This document shows, in pieces, positions 25,223 through 34,371 of a stretch of DNA of 49,446 nucleotides. Position numbers and translations under genes: made by a program. A model generated the notes under the pieces. The model was given only the letters and a program-made list of their open reading frames with translations. It ran no database searches and was not told where the DNA came from. Source of the stretch: Lachnospiraceae bacterium UBA2864 (GTDB taxonomy: Bacteria > Bacillota > Clostridia > Lachnospirales > Lachnospiraceae); contig DEFA01000021.1 of assembly GCA_002350525.1 (NCBI GenBank), positions 268-49,713 of the forward strand. The letters run 5' to 3'. Every line of letters begins with the position of its first letter. Position 1 is the first letter of the stretch.

Positions 25223-26167
25223 TTAAATAATCTGTATAGTTAATTCGCTGTCATAAACTCCCTTTGCTATAAGCTCGCGGAAGCTGTCCGTTACCGATTC
25301 TTTATCTTCCTTATATGTTACTCCAAACCAGGCATCCTTGGTTTCAAGCACTTCTACCGAAACCTCCCCCTTCTGAAGAAGTTCCCCGATATATATAGGA
25401 AGAAGGTATTCCGCTTTCTCGGGATTTGCCGGAACCTTCTCTTCAAAGAATTCTCTGAATCCCTTTTCCAGAGTATCTGTAAACTCAGGGCTGAGACCCC
25501 ACATATTCATGGATACATAGGAATCCGGGTCGATCGATCTGCCGTTTGTCTCCGCGCCGACCTTTCCGTCTTCCCCGACCGTCTTAATGATATCATGAGT
25601 TTCATCTATATCCGTAAGCATCATTTCCGAATTGACCTTGCAGATTCCTCTTGTAACCGCGCCGTTATCCGATAGGGTATTCTTCAGTATGAATCCCGCA
25701 ATGGAGAATTCGTTCGGCTTATGTTCCTCGATAAGCCAGTTATGAAGAAGCTGAAATGCGCTTCTTCCGTAATAGTCATCGGCATTGATAACCGCAAAAG
25801 GCATATCTATCACATCCTTTGCTGCCAGCACGGCCTGCCCCGTACCCCACGGCTTTGTACGGCCTGCCGGAACCTCGAATCCTTCCGGGATCGCATCTAT
25901 AGCCTGAAATGCATAAGCCACCTCTACTTCAGCGGCTGTACAGATTTCTTCTATTCTATTGCCGATTATATTTTTAAAATCCTCCTCAATATCATGTCTT
26001 ATGATGAATATGATCTTGTTAAATCCCGCTTCTATAGCATCATGAACCGAATAGTCCATAATGATATGTCCGAAGTCGTCAACCGGCTCAAGCTGCTTGA
26101 TGCCTCCGCCGAAACGCGATCCGATCCCCGCTGCCATAATTACAAGTGCTGTTTTCTTTGTCTCCAT
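25223..26167 (-). CDS. NTP-transferase-family sugar nucleotidyltransferase
   Basis: A 314-aa protein with the nucleotidyltransferase Rossmann-like domain: VIMAAGIGSRFGGGIKQLEPV (nucleotide-binding loop with the catalytic Arg and Lys) and FAVINADDYYGR (metal-binding Asp pair). The C-terminal part carries SMNMWGLSPEF and a region seen in relatives of glucose-1-phosphate thymidylyl/uridylyltransferases. Substrate not determinable. A GTG start six codons upstream is possible, but AAGGGG is about 9 nt before the ATG at 26167, which is preferred. First gene of the transcript with ald and the CapA lipoprotein. Confidence 0.85.
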   Translation of the reverse strand: METKKTALVIMAAGIGSRFGGGIKQLEPVDDFGHIIMDYSVHDAIEAGFNKIIFIIRHDIEEDFKNIIGNRIEEICTAAEVEVAYAFQAIDAIPEGFEVPAGRTKPWGTGQAVLAAKDVIDMPFAVINADDYYGRSAFQLLHNWLIEEHKPNEFSIAGFILKNTLSDNGAVTRGICKVNSEMMLTDIDETHDIIKTVGEDGKVGAETNGRSIDPDSYVSMNMWGLSPEFTDTLEKGFREFFEEKVPANPEKAEYLLPIYIGELLQKGEVSVEVLETKDAWFGVTYKEDKESVTDSFRELIAKGVYDSELTIQII

Positions 26168-26252
26168 ATTAACTGACCCCTTCACAGTTTTTTATATATC
26201 ATATCAGTATATGTGATTCGGCGGATTTTTTCAATCTCCGACGATAGATACC

Positions 26253-27284
26253 TTACATTTCTACCCTGTTTCTTCCGCTGTTCTTACCGATATATAGCTT
26301 TTCATCAGCGTCATCAACCCATTTTTCAACCTTGGTTCCGTTCTGCCTTACCGCAACTCCTATCGTTACGGTAACTCGGATCTGTTGATCCTCATATGTG
26401 AAGTCTGCTGCTTCAACTGCCTTCCTCAAAGTTTCCATGTATTCAAACATTTTCTTATCTGTAAGTCTTTCTCCCGATAAAGCTCTGGAAAGCAGAAGGA
26501 ATTCCTCTCCTCCCCACCTGGAGATGATCGATTTATCACAGACATTCTCCATTATCCCGGCAATCTTTTTAAGAACCATATCTCCCGCGTTATGGCCGTA
26601 GACATCATTTATATTTTTAAACTTATCTATGTCCACCATGGAAACATAGATATTCTGTAATCCGTCCTCGACTTCTTCAAGCTTTGTCATCATATAATGA
26701 CGGTTGTAAAGCTTTGTCAGATTGTCTTTAAGTGCCATATCTTTAAGGGTTTCCTCGGAATTAATGGTTGCTTTGATAAGTACCCTTGTATAAAAGATAA
26801 GAAAACTGAAAACTATAATGGAATTTACCACCCAGAACACCCTGGCAATCGCCATATTCGGAGCATATATCGGTCCGAATATCGAAGGACTTAGTGTACT
26901 TACGAGATAACAGCCGACTATGAATATGCTGAGCCTTATTCCCCGAATAGTTTTTTTGTTCAGCTTATATGCCATATACTCTGTATAGAATATGATCGGT
27001 ATCATAGACATTCCGTACAGATGAAAGCCGTAATCATAGCCGAGACAGACCGTACAAATACTCATATAGATGGTAAGCCAGACATATACCATAACTACAT
27101 ATCCGAAGAGTTTCTCTCTGCTTATAAGTATGTATCCCAAAATATATACAAGTGCTGTCGGAATACTGAAATACACCAGAAATCCGGCCTTTGCGACCAT
27201 AAAAAAGCCCATCAGGCCGAAAACCATAATGAGAATGGCCGTGTTCACCATATAAGTTAATCTTTTGATACCTGCTATATCCAT
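26253..27284 (-). CDS. Membrane diguanylate cyclase (GGDEF)
   Basis: A 343-aa protein. The N-terminal 175 residues contain six hydrophobic helices with short loops, as in MASE-like sensors. The C-terminal GGDEF domain runs from about 185 to 342: LKDNLTKLYNRHYM start, IDKFKNINDVYGHNAGD, and active-site RWGGEEFLLL (GGEEF, catalytically competent). It should make cyclic di-GMP from two GTP. No RxxD inhibitory site is evident just before the motif. GGAGGG is 3-4 nt before ATG, rather close. A promoter is seen at 27325-27352. Monocistronic. Confidence 0.9.
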   Translation of the reverse strand: MDIAGIKRLTYMVNTAILIMVFGLMGFFMVAKAGFLVYFSIPTALVYILGYILISREKLFGYVVMVYVWLTIYMSICTVCLGYDYGFHLYGMSMIPIIFYTEYMAYKLNKKTIRGIRLSIFIVGCYLVSTLSPSIFGPIYAPNMAIARVFWVVNSIIVFSFLIFYTRVLIKATINSEETLKDMALKDNLTKLYNRHYMMTKLEEVEDGLQNIYVSMVDIDKFKNINDVYGHNAGDMVLKKIAGIMENVCDKSIISRWGGEEFLLLSRALSGERLTDKKMFEYMETLRKAVEAADFTYEDQQIRVTVTIGVAVRQNGTKVEKWVDDADEKLYIGKNSGRNRVEM

Positions 27285-27324
27285 AAGCCCTCCGAATACC
27301 CTATTAACGAAGGTAACAATTTTA

Positions 27325-27352
27325 ATTATACCATTTTTCTTCTCAATGTGAA
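27325..27352 (-). promoter_or_regulatory. Promoter of the diguanylate cyclase gene
   Basis: Minus-strand -35 TTCACA (27352-27347), 16-bp spacer, -10 TATAAT (27330-27325), about 40 nt before the start codon. Confidence 0.6.
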
Positions 27353-27473
27353 TAATGAAGTTAGTCAGTCTGAATCATTCCGGTTATTAATGCAATCATA
27401 AGAATATATATCTTTATTATCAAAAAAATCGTGCTAAAATATCTGAAGAACAAAATGATTTGGAGAATTTCTC

Positions 27474-28133
27474 ATGTTACATGAAATATGGAAAAGTATA
27501 TCATCTCTGGAATTCTGGCTGGAGCTTCTGAACAGCTTTAAACATCTCGGTCCGCTGGCCCCGATTCTTCTCACAGCCCTTGAGTCCTTCATACCGCCGC
27601 TGCCTCTGGTAGCCATAGTCCTGGTAAATGTAGCGGCTCACGGAGTCTTTCTGGGATTCCTGTACAGTTGGATAGGTACCTGCGCCGGATGCACGGTGGT
27701 CTTTCTGGTATTCAGGCATCTTTTCAGAGACAGATTCATGAAGTTTTCGGACAGACATCCGAAGGTACTTAAGGCCCGTAAATGGGTTGAGAAGACAAGC
27801 GTTGCCACACTCTTTATGCTTGTGCTCTTTCCTTTTACTCCGTCAGCCTTCGTGAATTTCGCTTTCGGTGTATCCGAATTTTCCAGACGTAAATATCTTC
27901 TTACTATTTACGGTGCGAAGCTTATAATGATAAGCCTTCTCGCAGCTGTCGGACAGAGTGCCGTAAGCGCCATCCACAATCCATGGTTCATTCTTATATC
28001 AATAGGCATACTTGTTGTTACCTATTTCCTGTCAAAGGCAGTCACCAAACTTAAGATAGACCGTGTTAACGAGACGACCTCCAAGACGGAGAACGGCTCG
28101 GAAGAAAACACAGAAAAAGCTCCGGAGGAATAA
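27474..28133 (+). CDS. DedA/VTT-family membrane protein
   Basis: A 219-aa membrane protein with about five hydrophobic segments. LESFIPPLPLVAIVLVN near residues 38-54 matches the DedA/TVP38 re-entrant motif (Glu-x-x-x-Pro-Pro-x-Pro), and LFPFTPSAFVNFAFGVSEFSRRKY matches the second half-site, described here as the FxP...G...S/R pattern. VTT proteins scramble or translocate lipids such as undecaprenyl phosphate; that role is known for relatives and inferred here. The C-terminal 25 residues are acidic. GGAG is 8 nt before ATG. A terminator overlaps its stop codon. Confidence 0.83.
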   Translation: MLHEIWKSISSLEFWLELLNSFKHLGPLAPILLTALESFIPPLPLVAIVLVNVAAHGVFLGFLYSWIGTCAGCTVVFLVFRHLFRDRFMKFSDRHPKVLKARKWVEKTSVATLFMLVLFPFTPSAFVNFAFGVSEFSRRKYLLTIYGAKLIMISLLAAVGQSAVSAIHNPWFILISIGILVVTYFLSKAVTKLKIDRVNETTSKTENGSEENTEKAPEE

Positions 28134-28152
28134 TTCCTCACGGAGCTTTTTG
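28114..28152 (+). terminator. Terminator overlapping the VTT gene stop
   Basis: AAAAAGCTCCG ... CGGAGCTTTTT forms an 11-bp outer stem with an inner GAGGAAT/ATTCCTC stem, followed by T residues. The U-tract/A-tract symmetry means it could also serve the convergent kinase gene. Confidence 0.88.
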
Positions 28153-28176
28153 AATGTCCCGGTTGATGATATATTA

Positions 28177-29451
28177 TCATTCTCTGACGTAGGTAACGGA
28201 AAAACTTGTTCCTTTGCCCTTCTTCGAATCCACGGTTATATATCCGCCGCCCGCTTCGATAATGGACTTTGACAGAGACAGTCCTATACCGACACTGTCA
28301 GGTCCCGAATTCTCTGCCTTATAAAATCTATCGAAGATATGCTTGATATCTTTCTCTGATATTCCTTCTCCTTCATCTCTTATAACTATTCTGTTATATA
28401 CACTTGTCGGTTCTATCGATACATATACCTTCCCGCCGTTCGGACTGTGCTCTATACTGTTTTTGATTATATTGGTCACCGCTTCCAGCTGCCAGTTATA
28501 GTCCCCCTTTACGATCGGATCCGGAATCGGAATTCCTTTATCATTTACCTTCTTAACCGGTTCTATCTCAACACTTACATTTTTCAGATCCATAATGACC
28601 GCAAGCTTATCTACCGAATCCTTTACAAGGTTCTGAAGATCCATGTCTTCTTTCTTAAGCTTTACCTGTCCCGCATCTATCCTTGCAAGTTTCAGAAGCG
28701 ATATAACAAGGCTCTGTATCCATTCCATCTGTCTGCTGATAGAATCAAGGAAATCCTGCCTTATCTCTGCCGGCATATCCTCATCCTCGATTATATTATC
28801 CAGCATGACTCTTATGGAAGTCAGCGGAGTCTTCAGCTGATGGGATATATCCTCCAGCGATCTTGACAGTGCCGCACTTTCCTTCTTTGACAGCTCTGAT
28901 GTTTCTCTGAGACTGACTGTGGTTTTATATATCTCATTTCTGAGAAGTGACAGCTCGTCTTCGGAATTATCTTTCAGCTCCAGATTGTATACACGATTGG
29001 TCAGCATACTCAGGTAATCCGTAAGCTCTTCAACATCCTTTTTCCTTTTTGCGCTGACTACCATCATATATAAGCAGGTAAGAATACCCGCACACAGCAC
29101 TATGGCCGCACCTATAAGTCCTGAGAATCTAAGATTCCTCTTCTGGGCAAGAGACAGAAAACCATCCTTATAACCATACTTATCCAAAACCGTTCTGCCC
29201 AGTTTCATAACCTCATCTGCCTTCAGATTCTCCGATTCCCGAGACCATTCCTTAAGATTATGAACAATTTCCGCTTCGCTTACATCCGGATATTTTTCTT
29301 TTATTATTCCGACCATTCCGTAATACTCACGGAGCTGTTCGTGTGCCTCGCGCTTTCCCAGGGCATATGCATTGATCAGAATCAGTACCACCGCCAGTAA
29401 TGCAATCATGAATACCGGAAGCAGCTGTCTGATATAGTTCCGTTTTTTCAT
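28177..29451 (-). CDS. Sensor histidine kinase of the ABC-transporter operon
   Basis: A 424-aa kinase. Membrane helices at about 10-31 and 110-132 flank an extracellular region of about 80 residues; HisKA has phospho-acceptor His204 (ISHQLKTPLTSIRVML), and HATPase shows NIIKNSIEHSP, DEGEGIS and GIGLSLSKSII. The extracellular loop is larger than in BceS-type intramembrane sensors, so direct sensing is plausible. Its ATG overlaps the regulator stop (4 bp). It is the last gene of ATPase-permease-regulator-kinase. Confidence 0.93.
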   Translation of the reverse strand: MKKRNYIRQLLPVFMIALLAVVLILINAYALGKREAHEQLREYYGMVGIIKEKYPDVSEAEIVHNLKEWSRESENLKADEVMKLGRTVLDKYGYKDGFLSLAQKRNLRFSGLIGAAIVLCAGILTCLYMMVVSAKRKKDVEELTDYLSMLTNRVYNLELKDNSEDELSLLRNEIYKTTVSLRETSELSKKESAALSRSLEDISHQLKTPLTSIRVMLDNIIEDEDMPAEIRQDFLDSISRQMEWIQSLVISLLKLARIDAGQVKLKKEDMDLQNLVKDSVDKLAVIMDLKNVSVEIEPVKKVNDKGIPIPDPIVKGDYNWQLEAVTNIIKNSIEHSPNGGKVYVSIEPTSVYNRIVIRDEGEGISEKDIKHIFDRFYKAENSGPDSVGIGLSLSKSIIEAGGGYITVDSKKGKGTSFSVTYVRE

Positions 29452-30122
29452 CCTTCGACCCTGTATCCTATTCCCTTTACTGTTTTTATCACATCCGCAT
29501 CTCCGAGTCTGGTTCTGATGCGCTTAATATATACAGTAAGTGTATTGTCATTCACGTAGTTGCCTGCAATATCCCAGATCTTACTGAGGATCATTTCTCT
29601 TGTTACGGTCTGCCCCGCATTTCTGAACAGCAGCAGAAGTATCTTATACTCCAACGCCGTAAAATCCGCATCCTTTCCGTCTATAAGAACCTTATCACTG
29701 TCCGGATCAACTGTTATGCGGCCGATGGTGATGCAGTCCCGCGTATTACCGCTGCGTCTCAGCACCGCATTTATACGGGATATCAGTTCTCTGTTCCTGA
29801 AAGGCTTAATGATATAGTCATCCGCTCCCAGATCAAAGCCGTGTACAACGTCCTTTTCCTCATCCTTTGCCGTAAGGAATATAACCGGTGTTCCGATATC
29901 TTCCTTAATCTCCGTACACAGTCTGAATCCGTCTCCGTCCGGAAGGGTTACATCAAGAACCGCAATATCGAAGTCGACGTTTCCGTCGACTCCGAATATT
30001 TTTCCCTGCGCTTCGCGGTAATTCTTCGCGGTCATAACCTCAAATCCCTCTGTCTCAAGAGTATATGTGAGACCCTTTAATATCATTTCATTATCTTCTA
30101 CCAGTAAGACCTTTATCTTCAT
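29448..30122 (-). CDS. OmpR/PhoB-family response regulator of the ABC-transporter operon
   Basis: A 224-aa regulator of standard length. Receiver domain with VEDNE pocket, phospho-acceptor Asp57 (AVLDVTLPDGDG), FLTAKDEEKD and KPFRNREL; winged helix with FTALEYKILLLLFRNAGQTVTREMIL and DNTLTVYIKRIRTRLGD. It is 18 nt after the permease gene and overlaps the kinase gene by 4 bp. The tandem TGTCA repeats upstream of the operon (33555-33574) are a likely binding site, so autoregulation is expected. Confidence 0.94.
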   Translation of the reverse strand: MKIKVLLVEDNEMILKGLTYTLETEGFEVMTAKNYREAQGKIFGVDGNVDFDIAVLDVTLPDGDGFRLCTEIKEDIGTPVIFLTAKDEEKDVVHGFDLGADDYIIKPFRNRELISRINAVLRRSGNTRDCITIGRITVDPDSDKVLIDGKDADFTALEYKILLLLFRNAGQTVTREMILSKIWDIAGNYVNDNTLTVYIKRIRTRLGDADVIKTVKGIGYRVEG

Positions 30123-30140
30123 CTTGTTGTCCTTTCGGAA

Positions 30141-32795
30141 TTAATATGTCTGCTTTCTTATGGTTTCTATAATGTTCTGCTTGTTAATCTTACCAATAGA
30201 AAACCTCATTGTAAAGCCTACTATAATCGCAACAAAGGCTATGGATATGATAATAGGAATAACCGGTATCGAATATCCGAAATCAAATGCTGATTTTAAT
30301 GAAGCATATATGAGTCTTGACAGCACAAGTCCGATCGGCACTCCAAGGAGTAATGACTTTGCACCGTACATTAAACTTTCAAGTCTTATCATATGATCAA
30401 ACTCCTTCTTTGTCATTCCTATGGATCTCAGCATGGCAAACTCACGGCTTCTGAGATTCATATTGGTTGTTATAGTGTTAAATACATTTGTTACTCCGAT
30501 AAGAGAGATAACTGTTATAAATCCGTACAGGAATATTTCAACTACTGTAAGAAGATTGCGGCTGTTTGCCATATCCTCTGCCTCATTAAGAACTATACTT
30601 CCGGCGTAATCAGGATTGTTCTTTATAATATCCGTTATATCATCCTCAACTTCATCCGGAGTCTCTGTCTTAATATACATATGTGACATTCTTCGTTCGG
30701 CAGTACAGTTTTTAAAATAATCCTCACTGACAAAGAGATATCCTCCGTCTGTATATGTTTTTCTGTAGCCTACAGGCCTGTTGTCCGTAATCTTGGATAT
30801 CTTGACAGAATAATTATCAAACTCCGGATTATCGGCTTCAGCATCACTCAGGCATACGGCCACATCAAGACTATCGCCTTCTTTAACCGTGTAGAACTTG
30901 TCCACAACATTTGCACCATCTTCCTCGCGCTTTATGGTGTCATCCTCAAGAATAGCCACCTTGGAGTAGTCGCCGCTTGTAACACCGCACTCCTTGGCAA
31001 ATGCCTTAAACTTTTCCGGTTCCATCTCAACTATCATAAGAGGCATCTCTTTATGCCCGTCGGAAGTTTTTATTCCCGCCCATTCATTTTTTATATACTC
31101 TTTTGCATAATCCGTTCCGTACTTTTCAACATTTACACCGGCTATCATATAACTTGTATGGAAACCTACATCTATACCTTCAAGTTTATCGATTTCCGAG
31201 TATAATCCCTGTATTTCCTCGTTTTCCATTTCTCCGTAATATACTTCGAGATCATAACCGTAATCCGCGAACTGAAGTACGATAACTCTCTTCGCCTGAT
31301 TCAAAAATGTCGAAAGACTTATAAATACAGCAATCGCCAATACCAGAGATATGACCGTGGTTCTGTACTGTCTCCTGTTTCTCTTAAGATTCTTGGATGA
31401 GATCACTCCGCCGATTCCGAAGAGCTTCCTTGTAAGTCTGCTTGTCTTAAGTTTTTTACGGCTAAGCTTTATCTCTCCGTTTCCTCTTATGGATTCAATA
31501 GGCGATACCTTCATCGCTCTATGTGCGGGAATTATGCAGGATAGATATGATGTAACTCCGCCAAAAAATGCAGCTGCAAAAAATATCCATATCGGCATAT
31601 AAAAGCTTATGCTCATATTGAGTGCTTCACCTAAAAGGAAAGTAATGATCACACATAGTATTTCAACTACTACAGTTCCGAGTATCAGACCTAAAACTAT
31701 GCCTATTCCCCCTATGAAAGCACCTTCTCTGAGAACTGTCTTCTTGATCTGCTTTTTCGTTGCCCCGACTGATGCAAGCATTCCGTACTGGATCTTCTTC
31801 TCTGATACGGATATATTGAAACTGTTCCCTATTACAAAAGCACTTGTCGCAATAATTATCAGTACTACAACTCCTGCCATAAGGTAGATTGCCAGAAGAA
31901 TATCGTCACCCACGCCTCCATACAGTCTGCAAAGCTCATTAGTCTCAAAGCTTCCACTATATCCCGGAGCATTATTAAGAAGCGTATTGTTAATATTATT
32001 CGCATATTCGCCGGCATTCTTAGGTGAATCGAAACTCACATATACCTTCGCTTTACTGCTCTCTCCAAGCTCGGAAAGCTTTGTGATTCCCGAAAATCCC
32101 GGACTGAAATATTCCTCGACTGCCATCGGAGGTCTCTCAATGATTCCGACTACCGTATATACCTTTTCCGTACGAATATCCAGATGCTCCTCCTCAGCTG
32201 CAAGCGTATCCGCTCCGGGACGTCCTTCTTCCTTCCAGTCCTCTATAATATGTTTTGCTTCGTCTTCCGAAATGTAATATGATAACTCATCTTCTATCGG
32301 CTGTCCGTTCCATATTCTGTCACCGATCCTCATTTGAAGCGTATCACCTACCTTTATATGTGCTCCGCCTCTGGTTAAAGCATGTTCTGCTATAACTATT
32401 TCTTTATCATTATTCGGAAGTCTTCCTTCTTTAAGATTAAGTGCCACATCCTTCAGAGCTGTATCATCAAATGCAGTGACCCTTATATATTTCTTATAGG
32501 CATATCCGCTGTCTTTCAATTCGGAATAACCCAATTCTTCCGTAATGCCTACACGCTTTACATGAGCATTGTCTTTTACAAGGCCTATATCACTGATCGG
32601 TACTCCATCGATAACCGCATGATATGAACCTTCTGTATTTATGTAAAACTTGATCATCGAACCATACAGCGTAGATGCCATACCTATCACGGCGGTAATA
32701 AGTGCCGTAGACAGAAGGACCGCTATTATGGTCACTATAGTTCTTCTTTTGTTTTCTTTTAGATTCTTTGAAGTGAATCTGCTGATTACATCCAT
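30141..32795 (-). CDS. ABC transporter permease with two FtsX domains
   Basis: An 884-aa permease. First membrane helix at about 18-40, a large extracellular region of about 250 residues, an FtsX core of three helices at about 300-420 (KKIQYGMLASVGATKKQIKK), then a second half with a helix at about 478-498, another large extracellular region, and a second FtsX core at about 765-875 (SREFAMLRSIGMTKKEFDHM). This duplicated MacB/YtrF-like layout is typical of peptide-responsive Firmicute transporters. Substrate unknown; cell-envelope peptides are a reasonable guess given the two-component partner. AAAGGA is 9 nt before ATG, 33 nt after the ATPase gene. Confidence 0.9.
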   Translation of the reverse strand: MDVISRFTSKNLKENKRRTIVTIIAVLLSTALITAVIGMASTLYGSMIKFYINTEGSYHAVIDGVPISDIGLVKDNAHVKRVGITEELGYSELKDSGYAYKKYIRVTAFDDTALKDVALNLKEGRLPNNDKEIVIAEHALTRGGAHIKVGDTLQMRIGDRIWNGQPIEDELSYYISEDEAKHIIEDWKEEGRPGADTLAAEEEHLDIRTEKVYTVVGIIERPPMAVEEYFSPGFSGITKLSELGESSKAKVYVSFDSPKNAGEYANNINNTLLNNAPGYSGSFETNELCRLYGGVGDDILLAIYLMAGVVVLIIIATSAFVIGNSFNISVSEKKIQYGMLASVGATKKQIKKTVLREGAFIGGIGIVLGLILGTVVVEILCVIITFLLGEALNMSISFYMPIWIFFAAAFFGGVTSYLSCIIPAHRAMKVSPIESIRGNGEIKLSRKKLKTSRLTRKLFGIGGVISSKNLKRNRRQYRTTVISLVLAIAVFISLSTFLNQAKRVIVLQFADYGYDLEVYYGEMENEEIQGLYSEIDKLEGIDVGFHTSYMIAGVNVEKYGTDYAKEYIKNEWAGIKTSDGHKEMPLMIVEMEPEKFKAFAKECGVTSGDYSKVAILEDDTIKREEDGANVVDKFYTVKEGDSLDVAVCLSDAEADNPEFDNYSVKISKITDNRPVGYRKTYTDGGYLFVSEDYFKNCTAERRMSHMYIKTETPDEVEDDITDIIKNNPDYAGSIVLNEAEDMANSRNLLTVVEIFLYGFITVISLIGVTNVFNTITTNMNLRSREFAMLRSIGMTKKEFDHMIRLESLMYGAKSLLLGVPIGLVLSRLIYASLKSAFDFGYSIPVIPIIISIAFVAIIVGFTMRFSIGKINKQNIIETIRKQTY

Positions 32796-32828
32796 TTTAT
32801 TATCCTTTCAAGCAACCTGTATTATGTC

Positions 32829-33500
32829 TTACTTATCACTGAGTATCCGTCCGTCCTGAATAGTTATAACTCTGTCTGCCTGCTTAGCTATCTCAAGATC
32901 ATGTGTGATAAGTATTATTGTCTGTCCGTTCTTCTTATTCGCAATCTTAAGAAGTTCGACTATCTCATCACTTGTCTTCTTATCCAGATTACCTGTCAGC
33001 TCATCGGCTAACAGGATTGCCGGATTATTAATAATAGCTCTTCCTATAGCAACTCTCTGCTGCTGTCCTCCGGACATCTGATTCGGAAGATGATCCTCTC
33101 GTCCCTCAAGGCCGAGCATTTTTATAATAGCCTTTACTCTTGCCTTATCCACCTTCTGTCCGTCCAGATCACAGGGAAGTGTTATATTTTCCTCTGCCGT
33201 CAGTACCGGAAGCAGATTATAAAACTGATATATAAGTCCTACCTGTCTGCGTCGGAATATGGCGAGACTCTCATCACTCATCTCATATATATCTTCTCCG
33301 TCGATATATACTTTACCGCTGGTTGGTCTGTCAACGCCGCCGATAAGATGCAGCAGCGTTGACTTTCCGCTTCCGCTGGCTCCTATGATAGCCAGGTATT
33401 CCCCCTTTTCCACGGAAAATGATATGTTATCTACCGCCTTCACCATGTTCTCTCCGGAACCATAGGTTTTACACAGGTTTTCTACTTTTAAAATTTCCAT
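32829..33500 (-). CDS. ABC transporter ATPase (MacB/LolD type)
   Basis: A 223-aa nucleotide-binding subunit. Walker A GASGSGKST, Q-loop YQFYNLLPVLTAEENI, signature MSGGQQQRVAIGRAI, Walker B ILLADELTGNLDKKTS and H-loop ILITHDLEIA, all intact. The sequence belongs to the LolD/MacB subgroup that pairs with FtsX-type permeases. The frame extends seven codons upstream, but AAAGGA is 9 nt before ATG at 33500 and MEILKVENLCKTYG is the family start. First gene of the four-gene operon. Confidence 0.95.
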   Translation of the reverse strand: MEILKVENLCKTYGSGENMVKAVDNISFSVEKGEYLAIIGASGSGKSTLLHLIGGVDRPTSGKVYIDGEDIYEMSDESLAIFRRRQVGLIYQFYNLLPVLTAEENITLPCDLDGQKVDKARVKAIIKMLGLEGREDHLPNQMSGGQQQRVAIGRAIINNPAILLADELTGNLDKKTSDEIVELLKIANKKNGQTIILITHDLEIAKQADRVITIQDGRILSDK

Positions 33501-33541
33501 AATTATGTCCTTTCTTAGCATGTTGTTTTTATCTTGAGCCT

Positions 33542-33574
33542 AGTATAATTTTCCAAAGTGACATTAAAGTGACA
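33542..33574 (-). promoter_or_regulatory. Promoter with tandem PhoB-box-like repeats, ABC/two-component operon
   Basis: On the minus strand TGTCACTTT occurs twice, at 33574-33566 and 33563-33555, exactly 11 bp apart, followed 7 nt later by a -10-like TATACT (33547-33542). The expected -35 position reads ACTTTA, which is poor. Repeats of TGTCA with 11-bp period replacing the -35 are the hallmark of OmpR/PhoB-type activated promoters. Confidence 0.7.
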
Positions 33575-33611
33575 AAAAAAGCAGCCTTCCTAATATTTAG
33601 AAAAACTGCTT
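33574..33611 (-). terminator. Terminator of the 5-formyl-THF cyclo-ligase gene
   Basis: Minus-strand AAGCAG ... CTGCTT with an inner TTTCTAA/TTAGGAA pairing, followed by TTTTTT that abuts the operator repeats. Confidence 0.75.
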
Positions 33612-33646
33612 CATTATATGTATTCTTATTTTTAAAATATCCTGAC

Positions 33647-34273
33647 TCACCGTGACTTTTCGGTAATGATCCTGCCCGGTCTGATATCCGTCGCTTCGAC
33701 TGTTATATACGGCACCTTCTGCATACTGTATGCCACCATGACCGTACTGAAGTTTAGCTTTTCATTCCTGCCAGACATATCAGAAAGCTTCTCAAGATAC
33801 CTGTCATAATATCCTCCGCCGTATCCCAGACGGTTTCCTTCTTCATCGAATGCAACTCCCGGCATGATCATAAGGACCGATAACTCTTCCTTAACACTGT
33901 GACAGCATAAAGAGGATACACCGGAAAACTTCTCCTCCGTCACAGGCTCCATGATACCGAAGCTTCCCGGAGCCACATCCTTTGGGGATTCATATCTGAA
34001 GAATTCCATGTCTTCTTTACTAATTACCTTAGGAAGATATACCTTCTTGCCTCCCTTAATAGCCTCATCAAAAAGTTCAAAGAGAATCGGCTCCTTCCTG
34101 GTACTGTAATATCCGAGTATTACGTCGGCACATTTATATTCCGGCAGCTGTATAATGTTCCTGCATATCGCCGCTGACATATCTCTCACTTCTTCATCGG
34201 AGAGACTGCTTCTCTTAGCTATTATTCTTTTTCTCAAATCCGACTTAGCGGCTTTTATCTCTGCTTTATCCAT
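33647..34273 (-). CDS. 5-formyltetrahydrofolate cyclo-ligase
   Basis: A 208-aa ATP-dependent enzyme converting 5-formyl-THF to 5,10-methenyl-THF. N-terminal KSDLRKRIIAKRSSL basic region, GYYSTRKEPILFELFDEAI, PGVAFDEEGNRLGYGGGYYDRYL (the Gly-rich ATP/Mg loop) and the closing VPYITVEATDIRPGRII. Length and order fit the MTHFS family. The Shine-Dalgarno is weak (AAAGACG). Followed by its own terminator. The short region upstream contains a repeat shared with the cysK leader. Confidence 0.92.
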   Translation of the reverse strand: MDKAEIKAAKSDLRKRIIAKRSSLSDEEVRDMSAAICRNIIQLPEYKCADVILGYYSTRKEPILFELFDEAIKGGKKVYLPKVISKEDMEFFRYESPKDVAPGSFGIMEPVTEEKFSGVSSLCCHSVKEELSVLMIMPGVAFDEEGNRLGYGGGYYDRYLEKLSDMSGRNEKLNFSTVMVAYSMQKVPYITVEATDIRPGRIITEKSR

Positions 34274-34316
34274 ACGGTATTATCGTCTTTCACATACTCG
34301 GTCGCTTCTCTATCTA

Positions 34317-34368
34317 TAAAGCGGACATTCGCACCCCTCCTACGTCTCATAGACTTAGAGGCGGGGAT
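34317..34368. repeat. 15-bp repeat copy and adjacent long hairpin
   Basis: TAAAGCGGACATTCG at 34317-34331 is identical to 35352-35366 on the other side of cysK. Directly next to it, on the minus strand, CCCCGCCTC ... CTAAGTCT-ATG-AGACGTAG ... GAGGGG forms an imperfect hairpin (about 34335-34368). Such stem-loop ends are seen at IS200/IS605 element borders, but no transposase is present. Confidence 0.45.
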
Positions 34369-34371
34369 TGC

